Source: Toxoplasma gondii ME49 (lineage: Eukaryota > Apicomplexa > Conoidasida > Eucoccidiorida > Sarcocystidae). Taken from it: DNA of 64,000 nt. The DNA lies in assembly GCF_000006565.2 (NCBI RefSeq), contig NC_031480.1, positions 5,697,170-5,761,169 on the forward strand, written 5' to 3'. Positions 22,258-33,706 of this stretch are shown one piece after another. Both the position numbers and the translations under genes were made by a program. Below the pieces are notes generated by a model that saw only the letters and a list, made by a program, of their open reading frames with translations, was not told the origin of the DNA and ran no database searches. Numbering within the stretch: position 1 is the first letter of the stretch; the number at the start of each line of letters is the position of its first letter.

Positions 22258-24758
22258 TGTCGAATGAGGAGCGAAAAGATCGAAAAGCGAAAGGAGCCAA
22301 AAGGCAAAAACGCGAGAAGAATCTCTGAAATATCAGAGCAGCTTACACGAAAAAGACTGTAAAAGGATTGAAACTGATGAGAGAGCTAGCTGAAGGAGGC
22401 CGAAAACAGCAAACTCTTCGACAAGACACACCTAGCCACCGAAAACAATTCGAGACACTAGACTCACACGAGCAGCGGCGGAGAGCTCGCAAAAGGAAGA
22501 CAAGAAGAGTGAACAAGTCGATGCGAGGTTGTCGGCACACTGAATTGCTAGTTCTGAGCCTTGACGAGTTCGGAGACGCCAGTCTTGGGCGTTCGGTGCA
22601 AAGTGATGGCAAAAGACGAGGCTTCGGGAAGAGCGTGGGCACTTGACTCCTTCAAGAATAAAAACGGACAGGGATTTGTGCTTTGCAAGGGAAACGAAGA
22701 TAAGCGAAAACACTCGTCTATGCAAGATGAGAAAGCCATTGTTGACAGCCAATAGTTGCAAAGCGAATTCCCTTCCCCCCCGGCGAGACACAGAATGCTG
22801 AGTAGACGCGGGAAACCCAGGGAAAAGCGGCAAGGACGCAGATGCGGACGGTGCTGAGAATAGTGGAGCCAGAGACAGAGGAATACTGAGTGCAATTGTT
22901 CCGGACAAAGAGTGTTTGAGGTATCTTCAAGACGTGGGGCAAAAATCATTGCCCGTTGACGAGTTGGACTAGAGTGACGAAAATTGCCGCTTGTGTCCGC
23001 TAGCTTGAGTTTCGGGGATGAAAAAAATCAGACGCATCACACAAACGCCTCCCAAACCGGTTCGTGCTTCTAGATATCTCGGGTAGAAGAAAAAAGTAAA
23101 AGTTTGCGAGAATACTTGAGTTTCGGAACGCTTCCCTCGGGCGCCGATCAACGACAAAGCCGTGACTCGCGCGAAGACGTGGAGGCTGGCTGGCGGTATC
23201 ACATGACAAACGCGAGGGGGTAAAGAAAGCGGGGAACCTCGGTGAAGAAGACCCCTTTCCCTGGGAAGGTTGCTGACGCGGTGTGAGCGTTACAGAAGCT
23301 GGGACGAGAATGCAAGAAAAACAAACACAGGAACACTAGGCCCCCGTGTCTCACGACAGAACAAGACGTTTGTTTGTGACGAAGACAGACACACGCATCG
23401 ACTTTACGAAAACGCTGCCGACGCCGGAAGTTCGAGGACGGGAAGCTGAAGAGGAACGAACGAAGCAAAAAAACATGCAAGAAACGATATTAAGGGGAAA
23501 AATATATGTAGTTGTGTGACCTTGCTCTTCTGGCGGGTAGGTTTGGCATAGGGATGGAAGGCAACAATCTGGTGGATCCGCCAGCCTCGTATAACAAGAC
23601 AGGTGAGAAGGCGGGCAAGGCGTCGCAGCACAGGTCTCTCTTAAGGCAGAGGAACTGGTTTTTCTACTTGCAGATGACGAGGTCTTCCTCTTTGTACTCA
23701 CTTTCGAGTGAGATGGTAAGAGTTATCCATTCCATACGTGGTTAGACAAAATCGATCTTCAAAGTTACTTTTTGCCGTGGTGGACATAGAAAGTTACATG
23801 ACTTGACTAGCTGGATGCGAACGAGAGCACATCCAAAACTGTGTCAGCCGCATGTTCAGAGCCGCTCTCTCAGAAATATTCCCAAGTACCTAAAAAGAGC
23901 TACCACGTGGTTCCTTGAAGCAAATCCACTTCGGGACATGTTCACGGTTATGCAAAGAACTTCGCCGTGTTCGGGTCTTCGAAAGGTTGAATTGGTGCGG
24001 CGTAAAGATGGGTTGTGCACCGTCCACGGGATAGACAGTTTTTCCACTTAGAAAAATTGCATGGTGCCTTATCATTTCGAACCGTGCGCCTTCGCCGAAA
24101 CTGCCACGCCACACTCAACGTCAACGTCACTACGGGTTCTGCAGTTTTAACCATCAGGTCTCGCGCCACGCGGAGTTGACGAGCGCTCTTCTGTGTGGCA
24201 GATCACTGAACGTATTATCGGCAACTGTGGCTCTCTCGAGTCTTCTAGCTTCATCAGTGACCCTACTCGATCATTCAGAGGAACTTCTCAACCAGAGATG
24301 TACACTGCGCAAAAGCTATTGCGGCGGAAAGAGTCTGCCACGCAGGAACGGTCTGTGCATCAAACGCCAATCTAAACCGCGCACCATAGCTTATAAGCCA
24401 CAATTCAGAAGGCACATACTATCTGACAGCCAAGAAAAAGTCTGCTACTCAACGCTGAAGGCCAATCGCGTTGTGACATCCTCGTGAGAATCGCTGCCGA
24501 TCGAAGGTGCCTTACGCATTTCTCTCGCCGAAGATGAAACGCGAAACCGTCACGGCAGATGGTCCAGTTCACACGATCTACGGAATGCACAATGCCAATG
24601 TGATGCGTGTCTTATATCAGGACAGGTAAGTGGAAGCAATTTGGATAAACGGGGTCATTCTCTTGGTGCTGCTGCGCTTGTTGACAGCCGGACTGTCAGG
24701 AGCATGCATTCTTCTTTTGAACATTTCAATTGGTCTTGCATACTTCACGCGACTATAA
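22258..24758. other. Metacaspase 5' region and intergenic DNA
   Basis: This holds the metacaspase leader and promoter, then the 3' flank of the membrane-protein gene that ends at 24759. Minus-strand frames at 22343-23701 are serine- and phenylalanine-rich and look like leader sequence. No further gene is recognised. Confidence 0.45.
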
Positions 24759-27068
24759 TCACTCCTCTTTTTTCCTGTTTTCGGGCTTGTCTTCCCATGT
24801 TGGAGCTCGGGTCACTATTTGTCGCCTGTCGTCGACGGGCACTTTTCGGACAGTCGGTTTCACAAGGGAGCTGGCAAAAAAGGCCCCCCAAAAGCCAGCA
24901 GTGAGGAGAATGAAGATGGCGAAGAAATCGCGCCGACAGATCATAACCATAGCTGCGAAGCATGGGTTAAGCCAAGGACCACCTACAGAACACCGAAAAG
25001 GTGCACAGCACGAGCTGTGTATCTGTGATTCTTTAACACATCCGACGATCACGTGTAGTGATTGGGAATTGTGGTTTCTTATGCAGGAGAAACAGCAGCA
25101 CTGCTCCCAGAGAATTTAACGTCCTAAATATGCCAATAACAGCATCCTAAATATATTCAGTTGTATGCAGGCGAACAAAGAGATCAAGCTGTCATACCGT
25201 CATCCCCAGCAATTTACAGATGCACACAACCTGTTAATTTCACCAGGCAGGTTCCTATTTACTTAACCAGCTTAGAAATGTAACTTACGTTACTGTCTTT
25301 TCTAATTGGGCTTCTTGCGTTGAGGGGAGCTGCGTGCATCACGTCTGCAACTTCGTCAACGGCGTTTCTGCTCTAGCGGGGTGTGCCACACAAATACCTT
25401 CTTGATAGTTAGACAGCGAAACAACCTAATTGGGCATTCAAATTATCTGAGAGTCTGTCAACTATGCGGAGCGGTTATACACCGTGGGAAGGTAAGCTGC
25501 CAGAAAGAACCCAAGGAATAAAGAGTACCTGTAACTCGGCAGAAGGGGCTGCCGACTAAATACGCCAGGGTTCCGACATTCAAGCAGATGAAGCCGAGGC
25601 CGGTAACCGTTATTTGTCCCTTTCGTGTGATTTTCCGCATTGAGATGTCTGCGGCTTGTGCCATGTAATTCAGGCAGCTGAAGCAGCACTCCCCCAAGAA
25701 CACGTCGACGACCCTGCTGAACCATAGGAGCATTTCGAAACTGCCTCCTGGGGGAGAAACGCCAATGCGATGCACAATGTCAGCGAACCCTCCATCGGCC
25801 GCACTCTGCCCCGCGAATGTTGGCCCAAACATCTCTGATTGTAGAAGTAGCTCCTGATGTTTTGCGGGCAACAGCCAAGTGCTCGCAGCCCAAGCATATC
25901 CAACGATGATCCTGCTGAAGACCACGACCAAGTCAGCCATCGATGAGAGACAGACGCTCACTATTCTTGCTGCCTCCTTTTGTAAGTGTATTGGCAGCGG
26001 CGTTAGAAGCGACGTGAACAAGGAGGAAGACAACCCAGCGTGGCTACTGTCTGAAGACTCTATGAGTTTCTTAGTGGCTGGAGACTGAATATCGCTGTAA
26101 ATTTGCATCGTTATCGGCGGGCCATAAGGTAGGTGACCGGGTAAGAGTACTTGCATGACAACCCCCACCAGTGACGCCGCACCTAATGTAGCAATGAAGA
26201 TTTTGACCATGTCACCTACAGGGAGGAAACATGAGAAGGGGGCAGCTGACGCAGCAGACAAATGAAAGCTAAGTGGTCTTGTACGGTTCTCCGGCGAAGA
26301 CCACGACGTACTACAACATCGGTTGAAAATACTGGGTTCCAGGGGAGTGGAGACATGCGACTGGGGCCTACACGGGACGTTTTTGAGCCCAAGAGCGGTG
26401 ACACATTCGCGTCAGCACATGTAATTTAGGAACCAAGCAGCTTCCCTAATCGTAGGGTGGTCTGGAGACTGCTCACCAGTGTTTCGCCTGCTGTTGTAGA
26501 GTACTGTGGATGATGCCGCCTCTGCTCCACGAGAACCCCTCTCTTCCTCGCTCAACAGCTGACCTCTGTGCTTGGCCAGACTCATCTCTGCCCACGAACT
26601 GATGAGCGCTGAATACGGATCTACAACAGCTCCCTGTGAGAAAAGGAGTCCCCATATATTCAGTGCACTCCAGAAGGCACCTGCTCCGACAATAGAGGGC
26701 GCCCAGAACGCAAACGGCGGCACCTTGGCGAGGCAACAACCTATCCACCCTGGCACAACCGCCAAATACAGGTAGAATACGAAGCTTTCTAGAGCCGTGT
26801 GAAACATCGAAATGCTCTTTCCGCCTTGTACTTTCTCCTGTTGATCTGCATAGAAGTGACGCTTCTCTCTATTTGGGAAGATCGCGGAAGTCACCTCACT
26901 GACAGAGTTCCGGCCGGAAGCTGCCTCCAAATTCTGCTGCTTTTCCCCCCAAAGTCCATCTCCACTATCCGCCGTTGCATCTGGAAAACGATTCCTGACA
27001 ATTTCCGACCCGCTTTCCGCAACAGGGAGCGGCGCTCCTTCGGCAGCCGCTTGAACGTCTCCCTCCAT
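24759..27068 (-). CDS. Divergent aquaporin-like membrane protein, copy B (500 residues)
   Basis: Three exons: 27068-26477, 26215-25529, 24982-24759 (592, 687 and 224 nt), all with GT-AG signals and closed phases. After about 90 polar residues come two membrane helices (LESFVFYLYLAVVPGWIGCC and SIVGAGAFWSALNIWGLLF). Next is the loop GAVVDPYSALISS (residues 146-158). A third helix (IATLGAASLVGVVMQVLLP) is followed by a long loop, then helices around VVDVFLGECCFSCLNYMAQ and GLGFICLNVGTLAYLVG. A second loop, GGPWLNPCFAAMV (427-439), precedes the last helix (IFILLTAGFWGAFFASSLV). Six helices with a xxPx loop after helix 2 and before helix 6 is the layout of the major intrinsic (aquaporin) family, with DPY and NPC in place of NPA. 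That assignment is my inference. Its paralogue is at 28999-31371. Confidence 0.8.
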
Positions 27069-28998
27069 ATCGCGGAGGTCGCCGCTATTTTACAATGCGG
27101 TGAAAATAGACTCGATAGTTGAGTGCTCCAGGAAGGCTTTAAAAACGACCTGCTGGCGTCAGGGCTTCAAGCAGTTTAATTTTTTGGACTTGTGGCCAAT
27201 AAAAAAAAAGCACCATCTCTAGATGAATGCGCCTGTGATTTGACGTAACATCTTCTAACAGCCACCGAGAGTTCATCAGACGGCGAAACCCAACACATAC
27301 AGAAGGGCTGTAGTTTCTCTCGAGTGTGTCTGGTAGACATAGCGGATATACACCGGTCTTCGCCTTTTCAGATTACCAAAACGCCGTTTTTGAACCTCAA
27401 ACAGGAAAGCCGGAATTCCCTCTTGTCTGCGTCTGTGTGCTCGTCTCAATTTCCGATCTTAACCCTATCGAGCTCTAGCTGCTTCTTTTTTTTTTGCTGA
27501 ATGCGGTGTGCAAGAAACGAGCGTAGCCAGGTGCGAGGTGCATTGCTGCCAGTGCGGCGAAGACCACACTGAGGGAAAAGAAAAATACGCTCTTCTGGGC
27601 ATACAGATTTGGCGCGGCAGAGATGCATATGAGAACAACACTGTTAGCAACGCGCAGCCTCTGTTAGGCTCCGTGAACAGCTGCGCAGAGCTTGGCGTCT
27701 CTTCCAAGCCGCCGTTACTCTCGGTTAACTGAAATCTGCTATAGTTGTGTTCCTTCGTGAAAGAGGTATTCTGACGAGTTTAGTCCTTTCCTATGCAATG
27801 TAGTCGTGCTGCCTACCAATCAACCTATGGCTCCAGGAGGATACGACAGTTCACTTCATGTGTACAACCTGCACTGTGGTGCTTGTTTCTTCCGCACTCC
27901 GACAAGATCGCGACTTCGCACTGCTCACACCCTCGTTACCGGCAAAAAACGAGACACTGAGAAAATCCAAGGGGGCGCAACCGCGGCCCTCACACGCAAA
28001 CGTCAAGGGCACGCAGCAGCGCTGGAGAAAAATATCTGCCGCCGTGCGTCAACAGCGTCACCGCTTGAACTTGAGAATGCCATTCTGTACAACGGACTTT
28101 TCTCATCTGACGGGCTGGTGTGTAATCCGCTCACTTCCTTAGATGGCCGTGGACACTGGAGAACACAGCACCCGTCAAAGTTCAGCCAAGCCATGGTATC
28201 AAGCTTCACACACTGCTTACTCTGAAGCACATCGTTTCACATACCAACAAAAGTGACGGCAATGTGTAAGAGCATGCGTACACATCGGTTATATGTGTGT
28301 ATTCTCTGTGAGCACCCGCTCGTCGCAAAATACCACTCCGTGCAGATACACGTGAATACGCCTAGCAACATCATGTATTCTTGCCTACGGACATTGGAGA
28401 GCGGTTTCCGCAATAGTGCAGCGCCCGCCACGTACCGAGCAACATACAACACACAACACTATGACGGCAATGAGGACCGGAAGCGAAACCAACAATGCGA
28501 AGCAGCATGAGCGACTTGTCACAGCAATAAAAGTTCTCACATACAGTTCTGAAGGAGCAGAGCTGTAGAGCCCGTGGTGTCACACCACCAGACCGCGGCG
28601 GCCCCAGACTTCGTCGCCACTTTTTTTCTTGGCTCGCAGTTAGTGCATGCTTCAACTGTCACAGAATCTACATTCTGTGCCCTGTCAAATTTGCGATGCC
28701 GCTTTTTTCTCAGAGATCCTCTGCTGAACTGTGGACGTCGCCCTGTCCCTTCGCCGAATGGCGTACAAGAAGCAACTTGGGTATCCTCTGGCGGCACCAA
28801 GTATTTGCCGACCTAACTTTTGGGATTGTTGGATTGGCTTAACGTGTTACCCAATCTTCGCTGCTTGCCATGTAAATGCTTCTTGTTGGTGTTGGTGTCC
28901 GATCCAGCTACGAACCGGGCGGCGCAAAATGAACTGCAGCTGACACCGCGTCCAAATGTTCACTTGTGCATGCAGGTAAGTATGTGGCACGAGCTTAG
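27069..28998. other. Spacer between the two tandem membrane-protein genes
   Basis: This holds the promoter and leader of copy B and the 3' flank of copy A. A T run lies near 27484-27498. No other gene or RNA is recognised. Confidence 0.5.
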
Positions 28999-31371
28999 CT
29001 ACTCTGCCTTCCGCTTCTCTGTGCTTTGTTCCGGCCACACAGAGACGTTTCTTCTCGCTGGAGCTACAGGCTTCTTTTCGGGGACGCATGCAAACGGCTT
29101 CACAACAAGCGTGGCTAGGTACGCAGCGAGCAGGTCCGCCGCCACCAGAAGAAAAAATCCAATCACATCAAGACGATACGCTGTCACAAGGGCTGCATAG
29201 CCTGCGTTCAACATCGGGCCACCTGAGCAAACGCACAGTGCAAAACACCAAGAAAAAACTGTATGCGCCGCTCTCTTGATTGACGTCGTGTATTCCGGAG
29301 CGTCGAGACACCACGGGCCTCAACACGGATGTACTTACAAGACTTGCACCGATACAGAAGTTTTCCTCGTTCTGCCGTGAACTCCATATCTGAAGATGCA
29401 GGTATACAGACATGTATTCATACGCGTAGCCACGTGCTACGCTGTTGCTTCTTCGAGGACCTCTTTTTATTCTGCGTAGACCAAACATATCTCTGTATTG
29501 GCTGATACGAAGGGGGTAGGCTGACACTTACCAACAGGAGTACAGAAGGGAATTCCAAAATAGTAGAAGAAGCATGAGGCATTGAGGGAGGCGTAGCTCA
29601 TGGCCCGGATTTGAAATCTTCTGCCGGGAGCTGCGGTGGTAACGGAAGCTTGAACCGCGGCGGTCATGTAGGCGAGAAAGCCGAAGAAGAGTTCGAGAAG
29701 GAACATGTCGACCATGCCGCTGACCCAGAGCACAGCCAGCTCTTCTTCCTTGACGCCCGCAGCGGAGCCTGTGAGCGCATGCACTATTTTAGAGAAGAAA
29801 TTGTCCACCGGTTGGCTGGTCCCGAGCAAGCTGCGGAAGCTGTCTTCACCCGCCTCAGAGAACTCGCCGAAGAACTCTCTGAACCAGTCGCTCTTGAGCA
29901 GTTGCTCCTGAAACTCCTGGTGGCCGCCCCCCGGCTTGAGTACCATCGCAATGCCGGCCGTACATACACCCAAACTGACGCGGCGCAGCAGCGAAAAAAG
30001 GCGACTGGCGAGCACCAGGCCGCTCCGGAGCAATTCTGTGGCTTGCAGCTGCAAGGCGGAAGGCAGCAGCGGAAGCAGAGAGGCTAGAAGCGAAGACGAG
30101 GGAAGGAAGAACGGCGGAGAGACCTTCCCTGGAATCGGAGCCGGCATGTCCGCGTACACCTGGTGAGGGAGCGGCTCGAGCAGGGACAGGAAAGTCGACT
30201 TTGAGAAAAAGAAACGAAGTACGAGGCCAACGACTGTCGCCCCCAACAGAGAAGCCGATGTGACTTTCCAGAAAGCACCTGCAGAGGTTGCACACACGGA
30301 GAGACAGAGAACAAACATCCAAACGCGGGTCTCTGTCTTTCGCTTTCCTGCGACTCTCTGAGGCGCCAGGCATCGTCCAGGACATCCCACTCACCCTACT
30401 GTTGTTCCGTTATGTCTCTCACGTTGGTTGTGTCTCCTACGCGTCTGCATCTCTCCGACTCTTGACGTTTCAGTCTCTCAGATTTCCTAAGATTTCGCCT
30501 TCGTTTCTCATTCCTTTCTTCCTAAACCCGTCTCTCCCATCCGTCTCTCTTCTTCCTTTTCTTTACTGCTGCACCTCTTTGCTTTCTCACCCACTCTTCA
30601 CACCTTCCTACGAGATCGCTGTCGTTCTTCACCCATGTCCTCCTCTGCCCCTTTGCCGCATGCGAAAGACCGTCTTGATTTCCGTTTTTCCTTCCTCGCT
30701 GTTTCCTATCCTTCGTCTGCACCCCTACAGGCTGAGACTTGCGCGAGAGCCTCGTCGGGACCACTGGATTCAGCGTCTTTGGCGTCAGATTCTCGGCAGG
30801 CCGGTGAAGAGTGTCGGGCGCCGCCAGTCACTAGAGCAGCTTGTTTCTCGGTTTCGCGTTGCTTTCTGTCCTCCACAGCCCAGGCCGCTGCCTCCCGGAC
30901 GCAGACCAGGAAGCTCGCGGGGTCCGTCACGTTGCCGCGAGCGCAGAGAGCAGACCACCAGGCGAGACAGAGCCAGAGGGCAAGAGCGGCGGTGGTGTTG
31001 CCCGCCCAGACGTCGAAGGGGGGAAGGCGACGCATGCATGCGTTCAAAAAACCTGGCAGGAAGGACACGTACACCGCGAAAGCTACGGACTCGAGGAAGC
31101 TCTTGAGGGCCGAGGGGCCTTGCCGCCGCAGCTCATCCAGCTGCAGCTTCCGCAGCGCCTGGTGTTCGCGCTCCGTCATCACAGGGTACCGACTCTGGAC
31201 TCCCGCCGTCTTTTCTGCAGTTTCAAGAGACCCTTCGAAGCGACGGAACTCGCTTTTCCTCGAACTCTTCGATCCATTTGTACATCCGCGATGGAAGTCA
31301 GAGTCCGAGAGACCAGGGGGACGACCCCCCCCTGCAGAAAAGGCGCGCACCTGCGCCTTGTGCTTCGCCAT
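28999..31371 (-). CDS. Divergent aquaporin-like membrane protein, copy A (539 residues)
   Basis: Exons: 31371-about 30723, 30278-29532, 29222-28999 (649, 747 and 224 nt). Exon 3 has exactly the length of its counterpart in copy B. The start is MAKHKAQVRAFS at 31371; the frame runs further upstream only through pyrimidine-rich leader. The exon 1 donor is the weakest point: GTGCAG fits the phase, and GTCCCG slightly upstream would too. Helices include VAFAVYVSFLPGFLNACM, LALWLCLAWWSALCA and VSGMVDMFLLELFFGFLAYM. The first loop is GNVTDPASFL (DPA at 150-152, the same residue numbers as DPY in copy B). The second is GGPMLNAGYAALV (NAG at 471-473). The basic tail follows LVVKPFACVPEKKP. Copies A and B share order, introns and loop positions but are strongly diverged elsewhere, so this is an old tandem duplication. 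Confidence 0.78.
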
Positions 31372-31379
31372 CGAGCGCA

Positions 31380-31725
31380 GAGAGAGAGAGAGAGGAGAGG
31401 TAAAAACCAGGCGAGAGAAGACGATCAGACGCCGCGAGAAGAGAGAGGTGAGAAAAGAAGATACAGACCGTGCGAGACGGTAAACAGGAGCACAGAAGGA
31501 CTGAATGAGGGGCAAGAAGAAAGAGGAGATGAGGAAAGAAGAAAAGATACGAAACGAGACGAGAGAAGAGAAGAGAGAAGCCGGAGGAGATGGAAAAAAA
31601 CGTGCAGACCGGAAGATAGAGGTGAGAGAAGAAAGGAAGAGAATGACACGCAAACGGAAAAGAGAGAAGAGGATGCTAATTGAACAAATGAAGAGGAACG
31701 GCCGAAGAAAAAGAAGAAGCGCGAG
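31380..31725. repeat. Polypurine tract (pyrimidine-rich leader of copy A)
   Basis: The plus strand is almost purely A and G for about 340 bases just 5' of the start of the minus-strand membrane gene. In the transcript this would be a CU-rich leader. Frames read through it are low complexity and should not be called genes. Confidence 0.75.
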
Positions 31726-32099
31726 ATGACCGCACACAACGGGAAACGCGCCCGCGGCCTACAACGGAAATGTGCTGTCCATAGACAAGACCCGCCGCAA
31801 CAAGATGGCTTGCGCGACAAGCCATTGAAACAGAAAAGCGAGCATCTAAGACAACAGAGAAAAGCGAGAAGGATAAGAAGAAACACCGACAAGACGCAAG
31901 AGACAGCCACTGGAAAAGAGGCCTCCCACTGAGGTGTAGACGGCCTCGTGTGGCTCACAAAGACCCGCCTCTCAGGGTCAGCGAGAAATGGAGGAACTCG
32001 CGTTTTTCACTTCGTTTCTCACGGAAGTTCTTCCCCGCTCATCCCTCCCTTTCCTTTGTCCCAGTTATTTGCAATGTGTGTGTTCAGGAAGAGACGGAA

Positions 32100-32960
32100 A
32101 AAAGAAAACTCGATCTTTCCATCGAGTGTCTACGCACCCGCCCTCACCGCGTAGTCCAGCGCCAGTTTGAGCCTCAGTCGCGAGCCGCATGCACGAAAAA
32201 AGCACGCGTCCTTCTTTTCTCCTTTTCTCTGCTTTTTCTTCCAGCGATAAAATCCGTGTACGGGACCCAAGCGGCTTCCATTTTCTGCCTTCTTCAATTC
32301 CTCGTTGTGCCCTCCAGTCTTCCTCTCTCCCTCTCCCAAACGCCCCTGCTGCCATTTCCCCCTCCGTCGGTGGCAACATCTGCTGCTCGTCTGTCGGCCG
32401 CGTTCTCGGGCGTTTCTCCCTCTCTCCACTCTGCATCTGCGTCACGAAACCCTTCTAACTCTCTAAACGCTTTCCCTCCTTTTTCTTTCTCTTTCTCTGC
32501 GTTTCTTCCCCTCTCTTCCTCCTCTCTTAGGTTCTCCCTTTCGCTCATCGATACACGTTGCCCACGTACCGTAGCGAGAGTTGCACGACAAAGAACGTCC
32601 AGCATTCTCTTTCTTGTTCTTCTTGTTCTCCCTCTTTCTCTGCACCTTTTTCGTCTCTGTCTTCTTCCTCGCCGCTCTGTCTCTTCTTCTCGTTTTCCTT
32701 CGCTTCTTGCCTTCCTTTTTCCGTGCGTCCATCTGGAGCCCTGTGAAAATCCGTCGCCTTTCTGGCGCTTCGTTGTTTCTCTCTTTTTGCTGGATTTCGA
32801 AGGGAGGACACAGACCCGTTCCCCTTTCACGACACTGAGTCGATTCTATCGTCCCTCCTCTCAGCTGCTAGACAGCTTCCTCTCGCTGCTTCCTCTTCCT
32901 TCTGTCCTCTTCTTCATCATCTTCTCTTTTCTCACCTCAAAGGCCCCGCTCTGCTTGCGC
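32100..32960. repeat. Polypyrimidine-rich tract on plus strand
   Basis: A long stretch rich in C and T, with repeated TTCTCTC and CTTCCTC words. It lies between the divergent membrane gene (minus) and LSM4 (plus). Long frames here (for example 31950-33131) reflect the skewed composition. Confidence 0.7.
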
Positions 32961-33435
32961 TGTCTCTTCTATAGTCAGTACCTGCTGTTTTATGGACTTC
33001 TGTATGCTCTCTCTCCTCTCTGTTTTGCCTTCTGCATGCGCAAAGTTTCAAAGCTCGAATTCTCGCGGCATAGCCATCAGCAAACAACACACTGCCCGAA
33101 CGGCGAAGAAAGGAACTGTGAAGCAATCTGAGGATTTTTTCTGTCTCTATCAGCCTGCTGTCGAAATTGGGACAGACGCCTGTGCCTGTTCACTTTCTCC
33201 TGCTGCGCCTCCTGTGGAAATCCTGTCCTTGTCCAAGGGAGGAAACAGGAACCTTTGGAGTCTCCTGCCTCCCTTTCGTTCCGGAGTTTTCTCAGAATAA
33301 CAAAGGCTCTGCAAGATGGTGGTAAGCACCAGCATCACCGGCGTGGGTCCAAGCAACGGTGTCTGTACACAACACCCGCGTCTTTACATCCTGATGTCTA
33401 TAAACTGCAAGATGCTAGACACATAGACTCATGTG

Positions 33436-33464
33436 CTATATACTTATATATATATATATATACC
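33436..33464. repeat. TA microsatellite upstream of LSM4
   Basis: A short TA run about 250 bases before the LSM4 start codon. Confidence 0.85.
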
Positions 33465-33706
33465 TATATGTACGCATATTGCTGTTTGCAGTGTGCACGT
33501 TATGCGCACCGTCTGTGTTTTTCAAAGGCCATATACTTTATTCTTCGAAGCTCACCGCCTAGATGTAAGAAACGAACTGTTGTTGCTCGCGGGGTGCCTC
33601 TTGTTCTTCTCAGCTGGTGTGTTTGACATTTTTTCTGTATGTGGTGTTCTGCGTTCTGGCGTTTCACTCACTCCGTGGATGGGCCAGATCTCACCTTTTT
33701 CTTGCC

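Noticed and set aside
31950..33131. 393-codon plus-strand frame
   Set aside because: It is rich in S, F, L and R because of the polypyrimidine tract; no domain, and it lies in a probable leader region.
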